64,000 nt of DNA from Clonostachys chloroleuca (taxonomy: Eukaryota; Ascomycota; Sordariomycetes; Hypocreales; Bionectriaceae), in contig JBANAY010000003.1 in assembly GCA_037952775.1 (NCBI GenBank), forward strand, positions 372,001 through 436,000, read 5' to 3'. Below, piece after piece: positions 1 through 12,331 of the stretch. The position numbers and the translations under genes were made by a program. Within the stretch, counting starts at the first letter, position 1. Every line of letters starts with the position of its first letter. Under the pieces are notes generated by a model. That model was given only the letters and a program-made list of their open reading frames with translations, ran no database searches and was not told the origin of the DNA.

Positions 1-897
1 AGAAGATAGTATTACTGAGATGCGAGACAATTGTGGACTATTGCTTGAATCCTGGAAGAATTAAGATCCTCCTTGCCCGCAACTGTGTGCCAGCAACTTC
101 GGTCTCCAACTTACTTGTATTGTCCACTGAATCATAGTAATATTTCAAACTCGCAAGGCTTGTCTGGGAATCAGCGCGTAACTACGAAAAGCCATCGCTT
201 CTGATAGATCGAATCATGGTAATCCTGGGATCATTGACTGTGCGCGATAACTCAAGGCGCAGTCTGGATGATAGCCGCACAAAACCCCATCAGGCATCTC
301 GTCTTTCCCTTGGAATCTGGCCGGTCGATCCGCTCCGTGCCGAACAACCGACTGCCCCCACGCTTCACACATCTGGGTGACGATATCCCACGGCTCGCCC
401 CAGGCATCCCACCCACTCTTTATTCCCGTCGCTGAAAATATACCCCGAGATATTGACCGGATCATCACTAAGTAGGTAGGTGACATCAAATGGGACCCAT
501 TAAGCTATGATGCTACTCAGCGTGTCACGCAACAGAGGGTTTCGGAACCACTTCTTGACAACGACGACTAAATTGATGGGTAGAATTAAAGTTTCATTTG
601 GTGGATGCATTCATCATTGGATTCTCAACCTGTTTGTCAATTTATGTTTGTCGAACTTTAATCGGTAGTTCGGTGTGCCACCTGCCAAAGACCTTCCTCC
701 TCGGTGAAACCTCCGACCCCTCCCCCTCACATGTCGATCACTACCTTGGGGAATCCGGGGTTAGGGTTTGGATATATATGTACTCGTGGGGTTACAATCA
801 GGATGAACGGTCTGACAAACACACTTCCTTCCCCTCTCATTTCGATACTCTGGGCTTTTCATATTTCGTTTCCCTCTCGCTGCCATCACCCGTCGCC
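1..897. other. 5' intergenic stretch, no gene recognised
   Basis: No recognisable coding region. A 91-codon open frame on the minus strand (214-489) has an unusual Trp-rich stretch but matches no family I know and has no clear splice partners. The last 200 bases are the likely promoter and 5' leader of the transporter that starts at 898. Confidence 0.5.
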
Positions 898-2697
898 ATG
901 GAGGGATGGTACACCATAGGGGTCGCCCTGTTTGCGGCCCTGGGCACGAATTTATTTGGATTCGATACAGGTTCGTAAAACTCACCATCAGTCTTGTTAG
1001 CATTGGGAGGTTGGCTACTGTAGCGACGGCGGTGGTTGTTGTAGCCACAGATATCATATTTTTCGATACTTTCTCCTCAAGACTCTTGCTAAAGCGCTAT
1101 TGTGATAGGCATCGCTACTACTACGATTGCGCATCAGAGTTGGATTGAGTACATGGGAAAGCCCTCCAATGGATTGACGGGCGCTGTTGTAGCACTTTAC
1201 GTGAGTACTTCCCACATAGCTGGCTTGTTTTGATGCGCCGCATTAGACATCTCCTTGTGGCCTACCATTGCCGCTCTCTCTCACACTTCTACTGTGTTAC
1301 TGATCTTGATGTGAACCCAACAGATCGCCGGAGAAGCCATTGGTTCCCTCCTACAAACCGCCATTGGTGATCGGCTGGGGCGCATTCGATTCATGCAATT
1401 GATGTGCATCATCGTCACCATTGGCACCGTCATCCAAACCGCGTCCATCAACATGGCAATGTTCCTCGCCGGCCGTGCGATTGCAGGAATTGCTGTCGGT
1501 GGAATGGTTGGCACAGTTCCCCTGTATCTCTCCGAGATCAGCCGCCCTGAAAATCGAGGCCTCATCGGTGGTATTTCCGGTGCCGGGATTTCATTCGGTT
1601 CCATGCTGGCCAACTGGGTTGGCTTTGCTTGTTCATACGCTCCGTATGGAGCGGTTCAGTGGAGGCTCCCTCTGGCAATCCAGATTCCCTGGGGTGTCAT
1701 CATGTTCATCGGCCTGGCCACATTCATGCCAGACTCACCTCGCCAGTTGATCCGAGCTGGGAAAGTTGACAAAGCCCGCATCGAATTTCTTAAAATCAGA
1801 CGCGGTTCCACGCCCGAAGAGATACAAACCGAGTTTGCCCAGATGAAAGCACAGATTGAATACGAAAAGGAGCGAGAGGTGACCTCGTGGAAGGAGATCT
1901 TTCGGTTGTTCCGACGTCGTGCGTTAGGTAAGTACACGGCTCTGTATTGGAGAATGTGCAGCTTGTTTGCTAATTCAAACGCCGAAGTGTCCATTGCCGT
2001 GCAAACCATGACAAGTTTGACCGGCGTCAACGTCATTCAGTACTACCAAACAACTCTGTACAAGTCACTCGGGATTGAGTCTCACCAGATCCTTGCGCTG
2101 TCTGGGGTATATGGCACTTGCGCCTTCATATCCAATTGCCTTGCTATCAGATACCTACTTGATCAATGGGGTAGACGCAAGATGCTTATTACGGGTCTTG
2201 CTAGCGTTGCCTTGATCCAGATCTACGCTGCTGTTATGCAGCGAGAGTTCCAGAATACTGATAACCGTGTCGGTAAAGGATTTGCTATTCTGGGGATCTA
2301 TCTCTTCGTTATTGCGTACTATGGCATGCTGAACAGCACGACATGGCTGTACGGCGTGGAGGTTCTGCCAATTGCCTTACGATCAAAGGTAATGGGAATT
2401 GCTGCCGCATCCCATTTTATCGTCAACGTGGGCATCACTGAGGCCGGGCCGGCGGCCTTCTCAACAATCAAGGAGAACTATTACTACGTTTTCGTTGGAT
2501 GCTCAACCTTCTTCCTCGCCATCGCCTGGTTTTTCTTCAAGGAGACCCGCCAAAAGACCCTGGAAGAGATAGCGGAGGCATTTGGAGATCAAATCGTTTT
2601 CGCAGACGAGAGGCAGATCGTGGAGGAAGCGGCAGCGGAGGCCAAGTTGGAGGAGGTATGGCTCGAGAATGGAGTTCGCGGTGGCCCCAGCAAGTAA
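898..2697 (+). CDS. MFS sugar-type transporter, 4 exons
   Basis: This is a proton-coupled sugar or polyol transporter of the MFS sugar-porter family in the plasma membrane. The model is 898-970, 1109-1200, 1324-1927 and 1988-2697, giving 492 residues. The start is chosen because it yields the family opening with FGFDTGIA in helix 1 once the first intron is removed. Visible motifs are DRLGRIR after helix 2, PDSPRQL after helix 6, TGVNVIQYY in helix 7, WGRRKM, and VEVLPIALRSK after helix 10. The glutamines usual before helix 7 are replaced (TMTSLTG), so substrate specificity may be unusual. The third intron (60 nt) is in phase and stop-free, so a simple reading would keep 20 false residues. The C-terminus is hydrophilic and Glu/Ala-rich. 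The gene converges on an NmrA-like gene. The substrate cannot be named. Confidence 0.9.
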
Positions 2698-2941
2698 TGC
2701 TTTGACATTCTGGTGTATAAGCCAATAGGCTTTAATGGGGGACGTTCTGGGCATGTGATACATTATTGACATTCAGTAATTACTTCAGGTACCTCTGATT
2801 GAGAGCAAATAGCGAAATAGAAGCCCTAACAGCTAATGGGTGGCATGCGGTGGGTTCGAAACAAGGCTACAGAGCATAACCAGGACAGATCCAAGGCTTT
2901 TTATTGCTCGGTACTTGCTTCGTATTTTCACATTATGTGCT

Positions 2942-3865
2942 CTATATGTCTGGGTTTGCGCGAAGGAACGCTTCCAAAGGAGTCACCCGAACACCAAACT
3001 TCTCATCATCTAAAGTTTTCATATCCCACCTTCCACTCACAATGTGGTAGTAGTAAACCCGTCCGATGTAATCCCACATTGCTTTAGGCGATCCATTCCT
3101 TTGACCATCTAGTGCGAGCGCATGAAGTTCCTCAACTGAACCTAGAAAGTCTAGCTTGACGGGGATACCTCTAACTTGTTCATAGATCTTTGCCATCTGT
3201 TTCAGGCTGTCGGCCCTAGAGCTCACACACTAATATCCTCCTTTGTCCGTATCGTCTCCGAGAACGACCTGCGCCGCAAACTCAGCGGCATCATGTTCAC
3301 AAGTCCAGTGCCATTTCTCATCGCCAGTTCCCCAGATCTCGAATCGCTTATTCTCAGGTTCCCATGGGCCAAAGTGCTTGGTAGAGAAATCCATCGTGTC
3401 CTTAGTAGCGAACAAGACTTCGCTCAGAGCCCCGGTGAAAATATAATTGGGGTTGATGCTTGAAGACTTGCGTGCTTGCGCATCGAACGAGAGGAACCCA
3501 TCATACGAATCCTGCTCCCCGAGCTGCATGCCCCGATACTCTGCACAGAAGCTAGAGGCGAGGAACCGCTGCACACCGGCCCTCTCCGACGCACGCAAGA
3601 GGATGAGCTGTCCATCGAGCTGCAGGTGCGGCGCCTCGTTGTATGCACAAATGACTGCTGCGTCCACGCCGGCGCAGGCCTTCTCGATAGCGGGGATGTC
3701 GTAGTATGACGTGGCCTTGACAAAACTCTCGAGCTTCTCAAACCTTTCGGCACTGATCTTTTCGGGGTGGCGGGCAACAACCCGGACTTGATGGCCCCGG
3801 CTTATGATACTGTCGATGAGCCGAAAGCCAAGGCTTCCTGTGGCACCAGATATGAGAACCAGCAT
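2942..3865 (-). pseudogene. NmrA/isoflavone-reductase-like NAD(P)-binding protein, interrupted by a stop
   Basis: This belongs to the NmrA-like atypical SDR family: a Rossmann oxidoreductase or redox-sensing regulator, usually cytosolic. The reading begins at 3865 with MLVLISGATGSLG, the glycine-rich dinucleotide loop; an upstream ATG at 3916 would add 17 residues before the first strand. A typical mid-region (WGTGDEKWHWT, DDTDKGGY) leads to a TAG at 3232-3230. The same frame then continues with SRADSLKQMAKIYEQVRG and a normal C-terminus to 2942. The two halves together are about 307 residues, the family's usual length, so the stop interrupts one gene. It sits in a TAT/TGTG slippage-prone stretch. 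The gene is divergent from the SDR at 4620. It may be a pseudogene, an allele or a sequencing error; substrate unknown. Confidence 0.75.
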
Positions 3866-4619
3866 TTTCGGCACTAGTCGATGATCTGCTATGCAGTGAA
3901 GTTGTTTACCAAGCAAGCTATGGCTTTTCTTCTTTAGTATTTAATTAGACTCATTTGGGAAGGATACTTAGCGCTCCTTTATAATTTGAAATGGTATTTG
4001 CTGACAACACACTCCGATACCAATCTTTGTTGCTCAATCGGTACTGAAGGGCGTTATGTGTCGGTCAACAAACTTTTTTAGTAAGTGATATTCCGAACGA
4101 GTCCTTGTTTTTCAATCACATACCGTCTACCCGCTTTCATCTCGGCCTCGGCCACCACTACCAAATTTTGGCGTCGGCCAGCACGACTAAAAGTCCGAAG
4201 TCGATCTCTGCGGAAGACTAGCCAGATTAGACCTGTGAAAAGTGGCGATTTGACAACAGCATACGGGTCCTGCAGGGTTGTGCGGTTCATATGATGCCAC
4301 CAGGGTCGCAATTACAGCAGCAACATGCCGGAACGGGCAATGCAACGGCTATGCTATACGCGACGGGACAAGGATCTGCCCGGGAGATCATACTATGGGT
4401 GTGCGTTGATATGGTTTCCGAGTATTACCAAACACTTAGACATGGCCGGTATTAAATGGAGCAATACATCAGTTTAACTCCGACTGACTTGACCGTGCTT
4501 CGTGGTGCATGAGCTTGCATAGTACTCCAGTTGCTGTATTGTATCCGACTATAAGAAGATCGAGCTTCCTACTTTTTAAAAGTTCTGATAATTGACACTA
4601 CTCACGAATATAGAGAAAA
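3866..4619. promoter_or_regulatory. Divergent intergenic region between NmrA-like gene and SDR
   Basis: This 754-base stretch has no convincing gene. It must hold the promoters of both divergent genes. One AACTCCGA octamer (4476-4483) lies about 140 bases before the SDR start. The same octamer is clustered in the promoters at 20.5 and 23.3 kb, but a single copy here may be chance. Confidence 0.4.
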
Positions 4620-5553
4620 ATGGCTGACGAGTACTCACTCAGTGGTAAAGTTGCCATCATAACCGGCTCAGGCCGTGAGAATGGAATCGGCGCCGGCATA
4701 GCTTACGCATTTGCCCGGCATGGCGCTTCGGTCGTCATCAACTATGTTTCGGATTCTAGCGCCGCCCGAGCAAACAAGGTCGCCGAAAAGGTTCGAGGAC
4801 TTGGTGGAAAAGCAGCTGTTATTCAGGGAAGTATCACGAGTCGGCCAGGAGCCAGGCACATTGTCCAGAGCGCAATGACCGAGTTTAATGTGAGGTCAAT
4901 TGACATTCTAGGTATGTACTTGTTTCATGGGTAGTCTTGATGGTTACGCCGAGGCTCCGTTTCTCTCGGGCCAGTGGCTAAGTTCTATGCAGTCAATAAT
5001 GCCGGTGGTCCTGTCAAATCTCATGGGAGCATCATGGACTATGAGCCCCAAGAATTGCTCGGCGACTTCGAGCTGAACTATGTTGGTGCAATCTACATGA
5101 TACAGGAAGCCGAACCCCATATGAATCGTGGTGGGCGAATTATCAATATTGGGGCAATGTCTTCAATAACTCATGTGCCCGGTATGCACATATACTCGGC
5201 AGCCAAGGCGGCATTGAACCAAACAACGAAATCCCTCGCAGTTGAGGTAAGTTTCTGCCACCTCTAGACAGACAGATTTCGAAGTATGCTCTAACAAGAA
5301 AATCGTACAGTTGGGCAAGAAGAGCGGAATCACTGTGAATGTCGTTGCACCGGGACTCACGTTGACAGATCAGCCTTTGAGCTTGGACGAAGACCTTAGG
5401 GCCAAGGTGTTTGACCTGGCTGCTGAGAAGTCAAGTGCTGCCAATAGGGTCGGAACCATCGAGGATGTCGCCGATGTCGCCCTATTTGTGGCCTCTGAAA
5501 AGTCTAGCTGGATTACCGGGCATGTGTTCCCAGTTGGAGGCGGAATTCATTGA
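4620..5553 (+). CDS. Short-chain dehydrogenase/reductase, 3 exons
   Basis: This is a classical SDR, an NAD(P)-dependent oxidoreductase. The model is 4620-4911, 4993-5246 and 5311-5553, giving 262 residues, which is normal for the family. The cofactor loop TGSGRENGIGAGIA is near residues 16-29. Using the acceptor at 4992 restores the NNAG structural motif; the earlier acceptor in the same intron would insert extra residues ahead of it. The catalytic YSAAK follows, and the C-terminal WITGHVFPVGGG is typical of FabG-like and hydroxysteroid-type SDRs. The start has a good A-rich context (gaaaaATGG). Its neighbours are a divergent NmrA-like gene and, beyond that, a sugar transporter, so a small carbohydrate-related group is possible. 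The substrate is not deducible. Confidence 0.92.
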
Positions 5554-7181
5554 GCGGCCCGAACCACCAGCAGGAATTTGCAAGATGCATGTCGAGTCAT
5601 TTGCTATATAGACATATGTAGAGTTTCATGGGATTGATCGAATCCTGAAGCGGATAGAGATCATGATGCCACCTAATGCATCCATGTCATCTTCGGGCTT
5701 GTTCAGGACAATTCCTGGCTGGAAGTTTTCTTTGAAACTCGCCGATTAGCGGGGGATAGATTACATCCTTTTGAGCTTTGAACTTGAAACTTCCGTTTAT
5801 ACTTTTGAGTCAAGGACACAATCAGAAGTACCAAACATGAAAACGATTCCATCGTAACATATATTAATGATGATTATATGAGTGCGACATGAGTGGTTCT
5901 AGAGAGGCTATGAAACAAATCTCAAATCAAATTCAAAAACATAACAGTGCGTATGAATGATGTAGTGCTGATTGTAAAATGTAATGATTGAATAATATCT
6001 AACTGAAAAGCGGAAAAAAGACTGAAGACTCCACGCCGCGACCTGGTAAATCACCTGGCCAAAACCTCGGCTCGCTAGACACAATGCTCCCACCGTCTTC
6101 TATTCGAATTCAAAAGTCTATTTCTAACGTTCCAGCGCTAGTATGATTTAGCTCGGCCTAACAGATCGGCCGAGCCATAGTTGATCTGTGGTAGTGAAAC
6201 CTGTCACATTCTAACTGCGTGCCAAAGGGCCATGTCCTGTGTCTTTTCCTGCCATATGACCGTCAATCAGGGCTCGTGATCAACTCGTTCAATCAGTATT
6301 CACTTACACTCAGGCTTCGGAAGCTGGGTAATGATGGAGGGAATGACAACTTGGCCGAATCCCGCGCGAAGCACGTGAGTCGCACGCCACGGGAAGGGTT
6401 GGGGGCCCTGGTATTGGGGGGATCGATAGTCAACCTGAAGAATGAATTAGACCCTTTCAAACGCGTTGAGGAACCTCATTGGGACATACTCGGTGGGTGG
6501 CCGATGCACCGGAAGATAGCAGAAGAGCCGCGGTGGCGAGGACGGAGAATTGCATTATGGGAATTTGGAGAGATTCTTAGGCTTTGCTATACAGAGAATC
6601 AAGGCGAGTTTTCGTTACTAGATGCTGTATGAATGCTAGTGATGGATAGTGAGGACGGGCTTTCATCTTGGAACTGTTCATGATTTATATACTGATCCAA
6701 GGCATTCGAGAAGGCGTTCGCCATTCGGGTGGTACTACCCAATTCATCACCAACAAAAGGCAAATTAAATTAGCATTGCTCAACTCTCGAGTCAATTCGA
6801 TATTCAATCATGATAGGTTGCCTGGCTGGAGGCCGATCTTACGTGTACATCTCGGGGTCTTGCCATGAGTTTTCAGTCTCAGTGGTGAATTACCGCATTC
6901 GGAAAGATAAATCGTGATTTCAGGAACACGAGCCAGCCGCCCTCGTGGCAATCCACAATGCGTCATTGCTGGAGAGATTTTAACATTATTACAGTTTCAA
7001 GTATTTCGATACTGATTAGCATTGGCTAATTTGGCATCTGGTCATCGTAGTGCTTGTCGCAGGGCATCTAATTGCCCTTGGACTGGTGGTCGCTACATGC
7101 TTGGACATGATCGTAGAGGATCGGGAAAAAATGACAGTGTTATATCGTAATTGATTCTGCTGTTTTAAATCTACATAGCAA
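5554..7181. other. Long intergenic region
   Basis: I see no recognisable gene in these 1.6 kb. A 137-codon open frame (6219-6632, +) has no family resemblance and no supporting splice signals. The region holds the 3' end of the SDR and the 3' end of the MYND gene, plus one GC-rich inverted repeat at 6151-6175. Confidence 0.5.
6151..6175. repeat. Inverted repeat GCTCGGCC / GGCCGAGC
   Basis: Two perfectly complementary 8-base arms are separated by 9 bases. They could form a hairpin or act as a CGG-type regulator half-site pair. They lie far from any start codon, so a promoter role is not obvious. Confidence 0.5.
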
Positions 7182-8321
7182 CTATGAACTAGCTAGGGCT
7201 GACTTGGCTACAGCCTTGGCCACCAGCCTCTTATGGCCATTGTTTCTGATGTATTCATACTTGAGGTATCCGCAATCCTTTTCGCGCAGCTCAGCCGCAT
7301 GGTTCAGAGTTTCCAGTGCGCCATGAGTCTCCAGCCACGAGGAGCGGTTGCACAAAGCATCAGCTTCGGGATCTGGAGAGGCATTGGCCACCCTTTGCCC
7401 TCTCATCGACCTCCAGCTTGTCGGGTGATGTTGTTCAGCAGCGTCAAAGAGAGCCATTATGTGAATTTTGGACTGTAGGATCAGGGCAGATATATCATCT
7501 GTAGAGCGCCTAAGGATTTCAGGTCGTGATCTGAGGGCCCCGGTGAGAAGTTGAGATTGGACAAGTCCGAGAATCTCAGGAACCACAAAACCATCCAATG
7601 CCCTAAAGGCATTTTGAATATCTAGGAGCTCATTGAGGACTCTTATCTTGACGAGAATCAAGGCAGAGAGCATGAAGTAGTTGAGGTCACTGGGTAGGCT
7701 TGGCCATGTGTCGAGTCGGTTCTCCATCTCGAATGCGGGATACTCGAGCACATCTGCATTCTTGACACCCAAGTAACCCAGCCTCGAATTTCCCCAACCC
7801 CAGCCGTGCTCAACCGCGACGTACCACTTGATGAAATCATACGCCTCCTGGTCCCTGCCAAGGCGAAGCAGAAGCGAAGGCACGAAGCGTCCAAGCTCGG
7901 AGATGTCGTCCTGCTTCTCGCGCATCACCTCTAGGCAGTGCTCTAGGGCAGTCTCGACAACATGCCGCCGCCCACCTGCCTGTCCGAAATTCTCCAGGAG
8001 GACCAAGATCCACCAGCGCCGGGCAGCTGTGTACCTCCGGGCCTCAGGTAAATGGTGGCGAGGGATGGTGGGGTGGCGGCCATTGAAGAAGGAGGCGCGG
8101 AATGGGATTTCCTCCTTGACGACACCGGCCAAGGCGCTCCCAACGGCCTCGCACGCGGACTTGTGGGCAGCATGATGTGATTGCCGATGTGACTGGCTGC
8201 AGTAGTAGATGGCTTTGCAGCCTGTGCAGCGGCGGAGGTTGGCAGTGCTGCCACACCATTCACAGGCCGGGGGTTGCAGGGACGGGCGCGAGGGAGTCAT
8301 GGTGACGGTGAAGGCGGCCAT
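7182..8321 (-). CDS. MYND-type zinc-finger protein
   Basis: This intronless frame encodes 379 residues. Near residues 20-57 it has a complete MYND finger: CEWCG, then CTGCKAIYYC, then a spaced H and C (HKSAC). MYND fingers bind zinc and mediate protein-protein contacts. The rest is mainly alpha-helical in character and conserved in fungal MYND-only proteins, with repeated leucine-rich helices (VPSLLLRLGRDQEAYDFI). No SET domain is visible, so a methyltransferase role is not supported. A second ATG seven codons in (MTPSRP) is an alternative start. Function is unknown; probably cytosolic or nuclear. Confidence 0.88.
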   Translation of the reverse strand: MAAFTVTMTPSRPSLQPPACEWCGSTANLRRCTGCKAIYYCSQSHRQSHHAAHKSACEAVGSALAGVVKEEIPFRASFFNGRHPTIPRHHLPEARRYTAARRWWILVLLENFGQAGGRRHVVETALEHCLEVMREKQDDISELGRFVPSLLLRLGRDQEAYDFIKWYVAVEHGWGWGNSRLGYLGVKNADVLEYPAFEMENRLDTWPSLPSDLNYFMLSALILVKIRVLNELLDIQNAFRALDGFVVPEILGLVQSQLLTGALRSRPEILRRSTDDISALILQSKIHIMALFDAAEQHHPTSWRSMRGQRVANASPDPEADALCNRSSWLETHGALETLNHAAELREKDCGYLKYEYIRNNGHKRLVAKAVAKSALASS

Positions 8322-8470
8322 CCAGTGGGAGGGGGCAGTGCACGATTGAGCGATGCGAGCGACGGCCCCAAATGTGCGTTGGTGTTGGTGCTGGTTGTTG
8401 GTTCACAGTTCGATGATGGCAGTTGGTGGCTGAAGGTTCCAAGATTCCATCAAGATAATGCCGGTCGTAG

Positions 8471-8489
8471 CACGTGACGTGATGTGACG
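8471..8489. promoter_or_regulatory. Overlapping CACGTG and TGACGTGA elements
   Basis: About 150 bases upstream of the MYND gene start lies a CACGTG E-box overlapping a CRE-like TGACGTGA, followed by TGTGACG. Such sites are bound by bHLH and bZIP factors in fungi. That they are functional here is inference. Confidence 0.3.
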
Positions 8490-10512
8490 CGAACGAAAAC
8501 GGGACTTTTGAGTGTTTGTTAGGCAACTGCCACGGTTTTCCGCCATCAAAAACACGCAAAGGACCAACAATGCGCGGGGGCCATCCACGAATGTGACTGG
8601 CCTTTAAAAACAGGCGAAAATCACCTGCTGACTCCTAAAACAGGCTACGGCGCAAACAATGGCAGCTCCCCGATAGGAACCGGCCAGTCCGCCGACGGTT
8701 GGCAGCAAACAGGGTGAGTCAAAGGCGGCACACAAATCGCCCGGCCCCCAAGAACCCTGTGACAGGTTGATTTGCGTCCCTCTGCCGCTGGGCCAATAGA
8801 GGATGCTATATCGGGCTCGTTAGAGTTGAAAAAAGAGATCTTATGTCTGGCCAGCCCTATCCCCAAGTCTATTCCTGCTCACCTTGGTCTTGTATGAATT
8901 ACTAGACAACCAATCGCTTCACAGCCTTTGCTTGGTTCTGAGAATGCCTGCCACCATTTATTGCTCGTCTCAGCGTAGCCTGGCATCGTTGTGGCTGGCA
9001 GCCATCACTCTGCGCATCATTCCGGCCTCTAGGAATATCATTTCATCTCCAGCAACACCAATTACACTTCTACGCCATAGGATACCAATTATTGAACATC
9101 AATTCCTCTAAACAAGGGCAATTGGGCATTCTATCTTTCCATCGCATGCAGGTACCTGTGAGGCGGTAAGACAGCAAGGCAGCGACAGTGCACTGTAACA
9201 TCACTCACCAGATTACCTCATCACTGTAAATCTGCCGCCAAAATTGAGTCACACCTCTTGTGGTGTTCCAGTGTTGAATACAAGTTCCGAACTATGGGTT
9301 CCTCGAGCATCAAGAAATCCTATCATCGGCTTCCGCGGCGGCCGCCATCGCCATGATAATTACCTAAACGCAACCGACCGAAACTCACGTTTATATGTCG
9401 GTATTCGGACTTCTTTAGTCATCTAGGAACCTGCTGCCCTGACTAGGTGGTTTTAGGATGTCTTCTATCCAAAGAGGCACGATCCATGCATGGCCGCGGA
9501 CTCGGTCTCGGCAACAGCTCTGAGTTTGACTCAGATACCTAGAATGGGCTTGAAGGCTTGAAGGAGGGGCGTCAGTCGATTAGGTATCTATATTTGAATG
9601 ATAAATAAAAGAATACCTTGATCTCACGCAGATTCTGTCAAAAGTTGCCTAGTCGTAGTTAAGAGCCTTCAACGCTCGTAAGGAATCCCGGATCATCTCA
9701 TTTGCAACCATAGAATGGGATTGTTGCCACTTAGAAGACAAACGACAAAAACGCACTCGTTTAATATGTGGTTGTTGATTTTAACTTGACTTCTTTGCGT
9801 TATCCTTCGTGGCCCTGATACTGCATGGTGGGTGCCAAATATTTTTAACATAACGTTGTTCTTAAAAGCTTTGTCGAGCTTGAGCCATTAGTGGTTGCAC
9901 TTGTTATTTCGAAGCCACATTCAATCTATCAGAGTTCATGAGCTAGCGGAGTGTCAACTTGTCTCATGCGGAATTGGCGACTTATCTGAAAAGATACGAT
10001 GGCGAACTGGGTAGGGACATACCAGTACGCAACTATCACTCCTAAGCCTATAAGAGTAGATAAGGAAAGTACTAGGCTCTGAATTAAAACTATGTATTAC
10101 ACCCCTACTTTAGATTCTAGATTCTTTGTTTTGATTACCATACAAACAACTACTGAAAGTCTTCAAACCAGCTATCAGTACTACCGAATCAATCACTACT
10201 ACACTATCACTCATACGGGACTCACATCAACTATAGCCATAGCAGAGTTCCAGGAGAGAGTCCTGGTGATCCTTTGGGATAGTTTACAGGCCCTCTTGGG
10301 CATTGAAGAAGCCGCCAACTCCCTCGTCGGCTCCGTCACCTCGGCCGTCCCCACCACCACCTTTGCAAGGCCTCCACCCAGAGCCCCATCTCTAGCGACT
10401 TGTCTAGCGGCCATAAAGAAACAATTATTGTGAGTAACTCGCCCTCGTTTGGGCAAGGGGTAACATCATTCTTGGGAGTTTTGCCTGTATCATTTGGTTT
10501 TTTTTTTGCGCT

Positions 10513-10532
10513 CTAAGTGTGAATACACTTAG
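10513..10532. repeat. Perfect hairpin CTAAGTGT-gaat-ACACTTAG
   Basis: Two exactly complementary 8-base arms surround a 4-base loop, just after a run of T. It could be a remnant of an element end or a structured RNA; no gene is next to it. Confidence 0.55.
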
Positions 10533-12267
10533 GACCATCTTATAAAATTTTGCCAGGCCAAGGAGGGGCCTATAGGGCTCCATGTAGGTTTGATTTTATT
10601 TATGGATGATCTTTTCGCGCATTTCCGTGGTACCAGCATTACTCTGATGTATTGTTCCTGGACGCTAAGCTATTAGCCCTAAACAAGAGCAACGCTATCC
10701 TCTATGTCCAAATACAAACAGTCGACCTTGAGCTTTGATTCCGATCTCAAATTATAAGGTCCTAGAGAGACTACTTGTAGCAAACACAACAACGATATAT
10801 TAAGTTTTAACGGTTTCTCCAAAATTTAAGTACAACCACCCCAGAACCCAGTATTCCAGAGCCTGGTACTCTTGAGACCAAACTTGCTTAGCTACCTTAT
10901 CAGGTGGGCAGCAGAGCAACAAGGGCTACAAATGTGTTTTTGCTTCTTAACGTTCTTAAACAGGCCATCATCATCAGAATGGTAGACAATGGCGTATCAT
11001 AACAATAACTTATGAGCAATTCTTAGATAGTATTGGCTACTATACACGGAATGATTGGCTATTATGGCACAATCATTATTATTGACGCTACAATAATTCC
11101 GTCGAGGTGAGTCCGTGGCCGCTGTTTTCATGACGGCCACTTGCTTATGTAGTCTTAATGTCCGTTCCCTCTCAATGTCCGTCCCCTGTCTAAACGAAGC
11201 CTCTGTTCTCAGTCTCACTAGACCCACATAGTACCAACGACGCTCTTCTGTATGAAAAATATGGACAAACTGGGCACAGTTGATTGTTTGAGAGAAAAAT
11301 CTCACCTATTTTGTACTTAGCTGATTGTGATTGCTCGTGAAAAGGCAGGACACCGGCTCACAGTTGTCGTGGCTCACAGTGCGGCGTACTCAGCTAAAGT
11401 TCTTGCTGGTGTCCAGGAACTGTACAATTCAGGCATTCAGTCAGATAAGGGGCTTGACCGTAAAGCACAATCAAGAGAGTTTACTCATAAAAACTTGCCT
11501 TCTTTGCTGAAACCAGTATCAACATTGCGAGCCAAAATCTTCAGGATAGGCCTAGGTTTAGTCAGCCTGTCATCAAGGCCCACTTGCTGTGTGGCAGGTA
11601 AGATTGATTTATCATGGGGACTTTTTCATGCGTGAAAAAATTCGGTGTGAAGGGCTGTCCGTCCATCTATCCATGTTCTCATTCATGCTGTATTTTGGCC
11701 TCTTTTTTATGGTAAAGAAATACCCAATTACGCGCTGAGCAATCTTGTCCCATGTGGAAGCTCTGGACGTGACTACAGGGGAAGAATACTGGCTTACACA
11801 AGTCTGTGTGCATGCACAAATGAGGATGTTGGCTTGGCGCCTTTGGTGGACATTGGATAACGCGCACTATACTGCTTATTTTGGCATGGACAAGCCATGC
11901 ATAGGTAACCTGACTTGGCCATGAAACGTACTGGGCTTACAGACGAGCAAATTACGTGGCCTGGAAGCCGAGAATGGCCGGGGCTGAGTACCCAGTGTTT
12001 GAACTGGACTGCCATCAGCCTTGCCCATGTTTATATATAACTCCCGCGCCGCCAACAGGGGGGCTGGTCTCATTGAACTAAATGCCCAGGTATAGCCTTT
12101 GAATGGGCCGTTGCCTGTTGCGGTGCTCTAGATTGACCGTTCACTACAGCAAAGTAATAAGTGTTGAAGGGCAAGTGGCTGAAGTAAAATATGGCACACC
12201 AAAGCTCTTTTCACGCACGGTAGGGACCTCGTTTCTTTAAATATAATAATGGCAAAATAATGACACC

Positions 12268-12331
12268 TTCTATGATATTTAGCTTGATAATACATTTACT
12301 ACTGGGTCAATTTTTTGTATACTGTGTTGAA
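12268..12331 (+). repeat. Dispersed repeat copy A
   Basis: This 64-base segment aligns with 25968-26030 over its whole length. The shared core is TTTACTACTGGGT(C/T)AATT. Many differences are C/T or G/A transitions (TATGATATT against TACAATATT), as expected of a repeat mutated by RIP or deamination. No terminal repeats or coding region identify the parent element. Confidence 0.55.

Noticed and set aside
214..489. 91-codon open frame on the minus strand, Trp-rich
   Set aside because: No family resemblance, no splice partners and no clear promoter; kept as intergenic.
4476..4483. AACTCCGA octamer upstream of the SDR
   Set aside because: Single copy, within chance expectation; not taken as evidence that the SDR belongs to the 20-kb regulon.
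6219..6632. 137-codon open frame on the plus strand
   Set aside because: Composition not protein-like for any family I know; isolated in a long spacer.
10092..10433. 113-codon open frame in the AT-rich block
   Set aside because: Low-complexity Tyr/Thr-rich start and no homology; likely chance.
11327..11635. 102-codon open frame in the AT-rich block
   Set aside because: No recognised motif and neighbouring sequence is non-coding in character.
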